Shown piece after piece: positions 1-5,657 of a stretch of 8,328 nt of DNA; the stretch's first letter is position 1; each line of letters opens with the position of its first letter. The notes under the pieces were generated by a model that was not told where the DNA came from, searched no databases, and saw only the letters and a program-made list of their open reading frames with translations. Origin of the DNA: Candidatus Saccharimonadota bacterium (GTDB lineage Bacteria; Patescibacteriota; Saccharimonadia; Saccharimonadales; Saccharimonadaceae); contig DAIDJW010000025.1 of assembly GCA_027451185.1 (NCBI GenBank), positions 1 through 8,328 on the forward strand. The letters run 5' to 3'. A program made the translations under genes and the position numbers.

Positions 1-164
1 TGAGCGACAGAGGCTTGAGCACGTTTACTTATGCCGTTATAGGCTACCACTGTGATAGCCGCCAGGATGGCGATGACGACGATGACTATGAGGAGCTCAA
101 CGAGGGTAAAGGCAGCGGAGGTGCGATTATTTTGTTGTTTATTAGAGAGATTGCCCATACTCAT
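1..164 (-). CDS. Type IV pilin (prepilin), N-terminal part, runs off the left edge
   Basis: Reading the minus strand from an ATG at 164 gives 54 residues before the window ends. A short charged leader (about residues 1-18, with K9 and R14) is followed by the class III prepilin signal FTLVELLIVIVVIAILAAI, with the conserved Glu at mature position 5 (E23) and a 20-residue hydrophobic helix. It continues VVAYNGISKRAQASVA, the usual start of the pilin stalk. The family is cut by prepilin peptidase at the leader boundary, N-methylated, and assembled into a surface filament by a PilB ATPase; a PilB lies further along on the same strand. Oddly, the residue before the cut site is Ala (A18), not the usual Gly. 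An in-frame ATG at 158 is an alternative start. The C-terminal domain, and hence major or minor pilin status, is not visible. Confidence 0.9.
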   Translation of the reverse strand, partial: MSMGNLSNKQQNNRTSAAFTLVELLIVIVVIAILAAITVVAYNGISKRAQASVA

Positions 165-169
165 AACTG

Positions 170-175
170 ATTGTA
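170..175 (-). promoter_or_regulatory. Candidate -10 box of the prepilin gene
   Basis: TACAAT on the minus strand (one mismatch to TATAAT) lies 5 nt before the ATG at 164. This would place transcription start at or within the first codons. No good -35 box is seen at 16-18 nt, and no Shine-Dalgarno sequence precedes the ATG. The case rests mainly on the same arrangement at other genes in this window. Confidence 0.4.
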
Positions 176-218
176 GTTTAAAGCATGAGCGAAATAATCA
201 CAAGGTTGAGCCTGGGGT

Positions 219-923
219 TTATGGACTTGGCAAAGCTTGCGCCGCACAAGTGCTTAAGACATGATTTATGGCGTCTTTTTCGGCCGACGTCACCCATAAT
301 TTATACTTTTGCTTGACGGCAATTTGACGCGCCACGTATTCGCAGCGAAAAGCCTTGTTTGGCGGCAACCAGGTCGCGGCATCGCCGTCGCCCTTGTTAT
401 CGTTGGCCGGACCATCGACCGCTAAAAGTTCCAATGGATCGTTGGCTAGCTTGATTCGCTCAGCGGCCGTTAGTTGCCGGGCACCGGTTTGCCAGGTATC
501 TGATAGCGCCACAACATGATCAATCTGCACCGCGCCACTTGTGCCGGAGCCACGCTTAAAGTTAATTGTCTTGCCGGTATATGGGTCGTGTAAAATACCG
601 CTCTCTACCTGACAGGCGTCGTTAAGCGTCACGTTGACTAAATCGCGATTTAAAACCACGTCGCGCACGCTGCAGCCGTTCAGGCTCCCCCAACCATTGC
701 CAAACTGGGCTCGGCTATAACCAGTCTTGGGTGCTCGGCCCTTGACCGCTAGCTGGCTAAGCGCCAAGAAAGCCGGCGAACCGGTCGCGCCAGGCGACTT
801 ATCGATGATAGACACCGGCGCCACATTAAAATTAGCGTTTTTTAGAGTCGGATAAACCGACACCGCAAACAATACTAGAGTGATAATGACGCCAATTATG
901 CGACGCGTACGTCTTGGACTCAC
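219..923 (-). CDS. Secreted or membrane-anchored HNH nuclease (DUF1524/GmrSD C-terminal-like)
   Basis: A 234-residue protein starting at GTG. The N-terminus is basic (RRTRR) and followed by one hydrophobic segment at about residues 9-27, so it is an exported or membrane-anchored protein with its domain outside. The nuclease core has DPYTG (113-117), QIDHVVALSDTW (133-144, catalytic His about H136), NDPLEL (161-166) and ANDNKGDGDAATWLPP (173-188), the conserved HNH/DUF1524 pattern of secreted actinobacterial-type nucleases. Cysteines C84/C104 and C194/C226 could form disulfides, which fits an extracytoplasmic site. The GTG start is favoured because a well-formed promoter ends 6 nt before it. 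The gene lies 54 bp upstream of the prepilin on the same strand. Degradation of external DNA for uptake is a plausible role but is inferred from the neighbours; the substrate cannot be read from the sequence. Confidence 0.88.
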   Translation of the reverse strand: MSPRRTRRIIGVIITLVLFAVSVYPTLKNANFNVAPVSIIDKSPGATGSPAFLALSQLAVKGRAPKTGYSRAQFGNGWGSLNGCSVRDVVLNRDLVNVTLNDACQVESGILHDPYTGKTINFKRGSGTSGAVQIDHVVALSDTWQTGARQLTAAERIKLANDPLELLAVDGPANDNKGDGDAATWLPPNKAFRCEYVARQIAVKQKYKLWVTSAEKDAINHVLSTCAAQALPSP

Positions 924-929
924 CTAATT

Positions 930-958
930 ATTATATTGCTTAAGCTTTATTTCAGCAA
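930..958 (-). promoter_or_regulatory. Promoter of the HNH nuclease gene, predicted leaderless
   Basis: On the minus strand, TTGCTG (958-953), a 17-nt spacer and a perfect TATAAT (935-930) form a good sigma-70 type promoter. Only 6 nt separate the -10 box from the GTG at 923, so the transcript should start at or next to the start codon. No Shine-Dalgarno sequence fits in between. Confidence 0.65.
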
Positions 959-974
959 TTTACATCTGTTCGTC

Positions 975-983
975 TGGTATAAT
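975..983 (+). promoter_or_regulatory. Extended -10 promoter of the M1 aminopeptidase operon, predicted leaderless
   Basis: TGGTATAAT is an extended -10 element (TGn plus a perfect TATAAT at 978-983) that ends 7 nt before the ATG at 991. TTTACA at 959-964 resembles a -35 box but sits only 13 nt away, so the extended -10 probably carries recognition. The promoter is divergent from that of the HNH nuclease gene; the two share a 67-bp gap. Confidence 0.65.
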
Positions 984-990
984 TATATCT

Positions 991-3513
991 ATGTCAAAAG
1001 TAGAGCGTCTTATTAACCAGTTTATTCCCGAAAATTATAATCTAAGTTTAAGTATTGACCGACCCGGCCGATCATTTAGCGGTTCAGTCAGCATAACCGG
1101 TCTTACGGCACCCGACTCGCGCCAAATTAGCCTACACGCCCATGATTTAACAATTGAATCAGTCAACGTTAACGGCCGCCTGGCCGAATTTAGCTTGAAC
1201 GACGACGAGCTGACCGTCGCGCATCCGTCGATATTGCCAAACGCCAAACAAATCGTTGATGTTAGTTTTTCGGGTAAAATAACCGATGGCATGCATGGTT
1301 TGTACCCGTGCTACTACCTTCACGACGGTACCAAGGAAGAACTCATCGCTACCCAGTTTGAAAGTCACCATGCTCGTGAAGTTTTTCCGTGTGTTGACGA
1401 ACCCGAGGCCAAAGCAACTTTTGATGTTAGCCTAACCACTGAAACTGACGTGACTGTGCTTGGCAATATGCCCATCAAATGGCAGCGCCAAGAGGGCGGC
1501 CAATTAGTGACAGTGTTCGAGACCACACCACGCATGAGCAGTTATTTGCTGGCCTGGGTTTACGGCGATCTGCAAAAGAAATCCGGCCAGACCAAGAGCG
1601 GCGTCGAAGTTAATATCTGGGCCACCAAAGCCCAACCAGCTGCCAGCCTTGATTTTGCGTTAGACATAGCTACCCGGTCAATTGATTTTTATAACGATTA
1701 CTTTGACACGCCCTATCCCTTACCCAAGTCCGACCACGTCGCCCTGCCCGATTTTAGTTCTGGGGCCATGGAAAACTGGGGACTCATTACCTACCGTGAA
1801 ATCGCCTTGCTCGCCAATCCGGCCATTACATCGGTTAGCGGTCGGCAATACATCGCTTCGGTTATTGCCCACGAACTAAGTCACCAGTGGTTCGGCAACC
1901 TAGTAACTATGAAATGGTGGAATGATTTATGGCTCAATGAAAGCTTTGCCTCGCTAATGGAGTACGTGGCCCTTGACGCGCTGGAGCCGAGTTGGCAAGT
2001 TTGGCGCAACTTTACGAGCTCGGAAAGTTTGCCAGCATTACGACGCGACGCGCTGGATGGCGTGCAGCCGGTCCAGGTTGAGGTTGAACACCCCGACGAC
2101 ATTAACACTCTATTTGACGGTGCCATTGTTTATGCTAAGGGTGCCTGTTTAATGCATATGTTGCAAAATTACGTCGGCGACCAGGCTTTTCGAAACGGTT
2201 TGCAGCAATACTTTAAGACGCATGCTTATAAAAATACTGAGGCACATGATCTTTGGAACGCTATTGCTAAAGCAAGCGGCCAGCCAGTCGACCAGCTAAT
2301 GACCACGTGGTTGAGTCAGCCGGGCTACCCCGTGGTACACGCGACATCCGACGGCTCAACAATCACCCTGACGCAAGAACAATTCTTTATTGGACCACAT
2401 CAAGCATCATCGGCCCTATGGCCAATTCCTCTGCTGGCCAACATAGCCGGCGCGCCAGAATTATTAGACCAAAAAACGATTAGTTTTAGCGACAGCGGTA
2501 CTAGCCTGCGGCTTAACGTCGGCGGCGGTGCTCATTTTATCACTCACTATGACGCCGATTTAATGGCGCGTCTGCTTGCCGATCTTAAAGATGGCCGGCT
2601 AGATATTGTCAGCCGTTTGCAACTTTTAAACGAACACATATTGCTCGCCCGAGCTGGTATTATTAGTAGCGCTGATTTAATTCCACTAATTGAGGCTTAC
2701 GCCAACGAAACCGAGGAACAAGTTTGGGACATGCTAGCTTTGGCGCTCGCCGAACTGCGCAAATTTGTCGAAGATAATTCTGAGGCCGAAACCAAATTAC
2801 GCAGTCTGACCGGCCGCATTGCCGAAAAGCAATTCCAGCGCCTCGGCTGGCAGCAAATTGACGGCGAAGCCGAAAGCGATACTAAACTACGCGCAACCAT
2901 TCTTTCTTGCATGGTTTATAGCGAACGCACCGACGTCGTAAGGCAAGCTTTGGCGATTTTTAACAGCCAACCACTCGACGAACTCGACGCCGAGCTGCGA
3001 CCGTTACTAATTAGTAATGCCGCACGTAATAGCGATGACGATACGCTAGTCGACAGCTTACTGAAAGCCCATGCCGCAACCGCATCGAGCGACCTGCAGC
3101 GTGATATTTCGGCCGGCATAACTAGCACAAAAGATCAAGCCGTCATTAAACGCCTGCTGGGCTTAATTACTGACCCAACAGTCGTTCGACCTCAAGATAG
3201 CATGTATTGGTATGTCTGGCTGCTACGCAATCGTTACGGCCGCGACCTAACCTGGCAATGGCTGCGCGATAATTGGCAGTGGGTCGAAAAAACTTTCGGC
3301 GGCGACAAAAGCTACGACGAGTTCGTGCGTTACACGGCCGGTGGATTAGCAAATCGTACCCAGCTACAAGAATTTAAGACCTTTTTTACGCCGAAACAGG
3401 TTGAACCTGCGCTAAAACGTGCTATTGAAGTCGGGCTGGCGGAGCTAGAGGGTCGAGTTGAGTTAATTGAGCGCGACAGTCAAGCTGTTTGCGAAAAATT
3501 AGTTAAGGATTAA
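991..3513 (+). CDS. M1 family zinc aminopeptidase (PepN/ERAP-like)
   Basis: An 840-residue protein, full length for the M1 family. It has the exopeptidase motif GAMENWG (258-264) and the zinc site HELSH (294-298) followed 18 residues later by E317 in NESF; H294, H298 and E317 bind zinc and E295 is the general base. Y381 in the AIVYAKGA segment fits the transition-state tyrosine. Layout by family analogy: N-terminal beta domain (about 1-190), thermolysin-like domain (about 195-430), small beta domain, then an ERAP1_C-like helical domain (about 540-840). There is no signal peptide or membrane segment, so it is probably cytosolic and removes N-terminal residues from peptides, which would suit an organism living on imported peptides. 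It is first in an operon with tsaC, whose ATG follows 2 nt after the stop. The ATG at 991 agrees with the promoter position. Confidence 0.97.
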   Translation: MSKVERLINQFIPENYNLSLSIDRPGRSFSGSVSITGLTAPDSRQISLHAHDLTIESVNVNGRLAEFSLNDDELTVAHPSILPNAKQIVDVSFSGKITDGMHGLYPCYYLHDGTKEELIATQFESHHAREVFPCVDEPEAKATFDVSLTTETDVTVLGNMPIKWQRQEGGQLVTVFETTPRMSSYLLAWVYGDLQKKSGQTKSGVEVNIWATKAQPAASLDFALDIATRSIDFYNDYFDTPYPLPKSDHVALPDFSSGAMENWGLITYREIALLANPAITSVSGRQYIASVIAHELSHQWFGNLVTMKWWNDLWLNESFASLMEYVALDALEPSWQVWRNFTSSESLPALRRDALDGVQPVQVEVEHPDDINTLFDGAIVYAKGACLMHMLQNYVGDQAFRNGLQQYFKTHAYKNTEAHDLWNAIAKASGQPVDQLMTTWLSQPGYPVVHATSDGSTITLTQEQFFIGPHQASSALWPIPLLANIAGAPELLDQKTISFSDSGTSLRLNVGGGAHFITHYDADLMARLLADLKDGRLDIVSRLQLLNEHILLARAGIISSADLIPLIEAYANETEEQVWDMLALALAELRKFVEDNSEAETKLRSLTGRIAEKQFQRLGWQQIDGEAESDTKLRATILSCMVYSERTDVVRQALAIFNSQPLDELDAELRPLLISNAARNSDDDTLVDSLLKAHAATASSDLQRDISAGITSTKDQAVIKRLLGLITDPTVVRPQDSMYWYVWLLRNRYGRDLTWQWLRDNWQWVEKTFGGDKSYDEFVRYTAGGLANRTQLQEFKTFFTPKQVEPALKRAIEVGLAELEGRVELIERDSQAVCEKLVKD
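3505..3509 (+). promoter_or_regulatory. Ribosome binding site of tsaC
   Basis: AAGGA ends 6 nt before the ATG at 3516 and lies inside the last codons of the aminopeptidase gene. It supports that start and translational coupling. It also shows that this genome uses Shine-Dalgarno initiation for an operon-internal gene, unlike the first genes of transcripts in this window. Confidence 0.7.
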
Positions 3514-3515
3514 AA

Positions 3516-4049
3516 ATGTTCGATCAATCAATAATCGATATTTTTAAAAAAGGTGGCGTCGTTATTGCCCGAACCGATACCATTTATGGACTTTTGACTA
3601 GCGCTAGTAACGAACAATCGGTGGAGCGCGTTTATCAGTTAAAACAACGCACGCCCGATAAATCACCAATCGTCCTGATTAGCGATATCTCGCAAATTTA
3701 CGATAAGTATGAGCCGGCCGTTTACGAAGTTCTTAGCCGGTACTGGCCGGGCCCGAACAGCATAATTTTGCCAAGCGCTAATGGTCCGGGCTGGATTACA
3801 CGCGGTAATGCATCGATCGCCTACCGACTGCCGGCTAGCGAAGCTTTGCGTCAATTGATTAGTCAAACCGGCCCACTGGCAGCTCCTAGTGCTAATCCGG
3901 AAGGCTTGCCGCCAGCTCATAACCTCGACGAGGCCAAGGCATATTTTGGTGATCAAGTTGACGCCTATGTCGATGCCGGCGATAGTCGCGACGCCCAGCC
4001 CTCGTCGCTCTACCGCCTGTCTGGCAGCCAGCTTGAACAATTACGTTAA
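3516..4049 (+). CDS. tsaC: Threonylcarbamoyl-AMP synthase, TsaC/YrdC type
   Basis: A 177-residue single-domain YrdC protein without the C-terminal Sua5 domain, hence TsaC-type. Family motifs are TDTIYGL (20-26), the KxR segment KQRTPDKSP (43-51), WPGP (77-80), IAYRLP (101-106) and the nucleotide-binding APSANPEG (123-130). It makes threonylcarbamoyl-AMP from threonine, bicarbonate and ATP, the first step of the t6A37 modification of tRNAs reading ANN codons; TsaD and partners act next but are not in this window. It follows the M1 aminopeptidase by 2 nt with a good ribosome binding site, so the two are co-transcribed. Its stop overlaps the end of the convergent RNase HII gene by 9 nt. WPGPNS replaces the more common WPGPLT; this is a minor variation. 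Confidence 0.93.
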   Translation: MFDQSIIDIFKKGGVVIARTDTIYGLLTSASNEQSVERVYQLKQRTPDKSPIVLISDISQIYDKYEPAVYEVLSRYWPGPNSIILPSANGPGWITRGNASIAYRLPASEALRQLISQTGPLAAPSANPEGLPPAHNLDEAKAYFGDQVDAYVDAGDSRDAQPSSLYRLSGSQLEQLR

Positions 4050-4976
4050 TTCTAAATAATCGATTGTTTGCATGTCGCCAGCTAGACTAGCGACAGCCAG
4101 GCGCAGGTTTGGTTCCGGCTCTGGCAAGCGCGCAGCGTATAGCTTAGCGGCGAAAGTCATTTGCTCTAACTTGGCTGGTGTAATCATAGCTAGTCCGTTG
4201 CCGTAGTTGGCGTTTTTGCGATATTTTACCTCAACAAAATATAACGTGTCCCCGCGGCTAGCAATGATGTCAATTTCGCAAAATTTGGTTCGCCAATTGC
4301 GCGCCACAATTTCATAACCTTTAGCCCGTAAATATTCGGCAACTTTTGTTTCGGCAGCGTCACCAATTTGTTTTGTTGTGACGTCTTTTTTAACGACGTC
4401 GGCAGCTTCAATGGGTCGATATTTCGCCAGTGGGGCAAATGATAGCCGGTGCAGCGGTGTCACGCCATATTTTTCAATAGCCTGCCGATGTTTTAAGGTG
4501 CCGTAGCCAACATGACTCTTAAAACCGTACTCCGGATATAGCCTGTCTTGCTCGTACATATAGTGGTCGCGCGCCACTTTGGCGATAATTGAGGCCGCCG
4601 AAACGCTTGGTATCAGCAAGTCAGCCTTGGCTATGGTTGTGACGTAGCGTCCCTTGCTGGTGTCTTTTAAAAAATTAATCGTGCCGTCAATAATAATTTC
4701 ACTATAGGCGGTTGCTATTTGCTCTACAGCCCGTTTAGTAGCCGTCACAAGTGCCGCTGACATACCAATGCTGTCGAGTTCTTCAGCCGTCACCCAACCC
4801 AGGCCCAAACCGGCGGCTTGGTCGCGAATAACGACGTCCAGCTCTTCGCGTCGTTTAGCGGTTAGTTTTTTACTGTCGGTTAGACCATCAATCTTGGCAT
4901 CACCCAACACCACCGCGCCCACTACTAGCGGGCCGGCCCAAGGACCACGCCCCACCTCATCGATACCTAAAATCAT
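4041..4976 (-). CDS. rnhB: Ribonuclease HII fused to a YraN/UPF0102 nuclease-like domain
   Basis: A 311-residue two-domain protein. Residues 1-190 are RNase HII: DEVGRG (6-11) contains the GRG motif that reads the RNA-DNA junction, and the DEDD metal site is D6, E7, D97 (IIIDG) and D119 (KAD), followed by AASIIAKVARD (127-137). This domain cuts RNA-DNA hybrids and single ribonucleotides in DNA. After a linker of about 15 residues, residues 205-311 match YraN/UPF0102, a PD-(D/E)xK nuclease-fold family: GDAAE (205-209), RNWRTKFCEIDII (226-238) and FVEVK (247-251), with D236, E249 and K251 in catalytic positions. The function of YraN is poorly known. rnhB and yraN are separate neighbours downstream of rplS in many bacteria; here they are one frame, still next to rplS. 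The ATG at 4976 is supported by its position before the GIDEVGRG motif and by a -10 box. Confidence 0.95.
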   Translation of the reverse strand: MILGIDEVGRGPWAGPLVVGAVVLGDAKIDGLTDSKKLTAKRREELDVVIRDQAAGLGLGWVTAEELDSIGMSAALVTATKRAVEQIATAYSEIIIDGTINFLKDTSKGRYVTTIAKADLLIPSVSAASIIAKVARDHYMYEQDRLYPEYGFKSHVGYGTLKHRQAIEKYGVTPLHRLSFAPLAKYRPIEAADVVKKDVTTKQIGDAAETKVAEYLRAKGYEIVARNWRTKFCEIDIIASRGDTLYFVEVKYRKNANYGNGLAMITPAKLEQMTFAAKLYAARLPEPEPNLRLAVASLAGDMQTIDYLELT

Positions 4977-4982
4977 AATCTT

Positions 4983-4988
4983 ATTCTA
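4983..4988 (-). promoter_or_regulatory. Candidate -10 box for the RNase HII-YraN gene
   Basis: TAGAAT on the minus strand (one mismatch to TATAAT) ends 6 nt before the ATG at 4976, repeating the close spacing seen at other first genes here. No clear -35 box is seen; that position falls inside the terminator hairpin that closes rplS. Without this promoter the gene would depend on read-through from rplS. Confidence 0.4.
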
Positions 4989-4992
4989 TACG

Positions 4993-5021
4993 AAAAACGC
5001 TCCGAGATGCGGAGCGTTTTT
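4993..5021 (-). terminator. Intrinsic terminator after rplS
   Basis: A perfect hairpin: CGCTCCG (4998-5004) pairs with CGGAGCG (5010-5016) around a 5-nt loop. It is flanked by A5 (4993-4997) and T5 (5017-5021), which extend the stem to 12 bp. Read on the minus strand it ends in a U-run and lies 22 nt past the rplS stop, so it should end the rplS transcript. It is symmetric enough to work on both strands, but no plus-strand gene runs into it. Confidence 0.88.
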
Positions 5022-5042
5022 GAAGCGAGACGAATTAATGGC

Positions 5043-5564
5043 TTAGGCGTCGGCGTGACGAGCTTCAACTTCAGCTTGTTTAGCTTCTAGCGCAGCGTCT
5101 TCAGCGGCCTTTTCGGCGGCCTTAGCGTCGGCTTCAGCCTTAGCTGCCTCTTTTAGACGGGCCTCTTCAGCTTCGGCGGCTTCGTCGCGAATGTCATTAA
5201 CAGCTTCACGGTCAAAGCTAACACCACGCAGGCGAGCGCTTTTACCACTACGGTTGCGCAGGAAGCTTAAGTAGTTACGGCGAACCTTCGAACGACGTAC
5301 AACTTCGATTTTTTCAACTAGCGGACTATGTAGTAAAAAGCTTTTTTCCACACCGACACCACTTGTTACTTTGCGAACAGTAATGCGAGCAGTGTGTGAT
5401 TCGGTACGGTCAGTACGAATAACCACGCCTTCAAAAACCTGAATACGCTCTTTATTACCTTCTTTAATTTTTTGATGAACCCGAACGGTGTCACCACTCT
5501 TGACGTCAACGACAGCCGACTTCTTCTGCTGTTCATTAACCAGTTTAATTAGTTCAAAACTCAT
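5043..5564 (-). CDS. rplS: 50S ribosomal protein L19 with an Ala/Glu-rich C-terminal tail
   Basis: A 173-residue protein. Residues 1-118 are a normal L19: FELIKLVN near the start, SGDTVRVH (23-30), VFEGVVIR (43-50), GVGVEKSFLLHSP (69-81), KIEVVRRSKVRRNYLSFLR (85-103) and GKSARLRG (107-114). L19 sits at the interface of the ribosomal subunits. L19 is usually about 115 residues. Here about 55 more follow (120-173), almost only A, E, K, D, Q and R, expected to form one long charged helix or coiled coil of unknown role. The gene ends in a strong terminator. Upstream, AAGG lies 10 nt before the ATG, a weak ribosome binding site. It lies 93 bp downstream of pilB on the same strand; no terminator is visible between them. 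Confidence 0.97.
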   Translation of the reverse strand: MSFELIKLVNEQQKKSAVVDVKSGDTVRVHQKIKEGNKERIQVFEGVVIRTDRTESHTARITVRKVTSGVGVEKSFLLHSPLVEKIEVVRRSKVRRNYLSFLRNRSGKSARLRGVSFDREAVNDIRDEAAEAEEARLKEAAKAEADAKAAEKAAEDAALEAKQAEVEARHADA

Positions 5565-5574
5565 TATCGTCTCG

Positions 5575-5607
5575 CCTTAACTTTATTATTTAGCAATCAG
5601 TTATCAA
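5575..5607 (-). promoter_or_regulatory. Possible promoter and weak ribosome binding site of rplS
   Basis: On the minus strand, TTGATA (5607-5602), 16 nt, then TAAAGT (5585-5580, four of six matches to TATAAT) could be a promoter. AAGG (5578-5575) then lies 10 nt before the ATG. The match is modest. This gene does not show the close -10 to start spacing of its neighbours. Confidence 0.25.
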
Positions 5608-5657
5608 CTGTAACACATATTCAACGATTTTAAAAGGGTTAAGCTGTCAATAATTCT

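Noticed and set aside
52..264. Plus-strand open frame of 70 codons over the prepilin start
   Set aside because: It is the complement of the prepilin and nuclease genes, has no recognisable domain, and its sequence is explained by the strong pilin signal on the other strand.
3663..4040. Minus-strand open frame of 125 codons inside tsaC
   Set aside because: It lies wholly within tsaC, which has all YrdC motifs; the reverse frame shows no domain and no start signal.
5645..5650. Perfect TTGACA on the minus strand between pilB and rplS as a -35 box
   Set aside because: No -10-like hexamer lies 16-18 nt downstream; the nearest, TAAAAT, is only 12 nt away.
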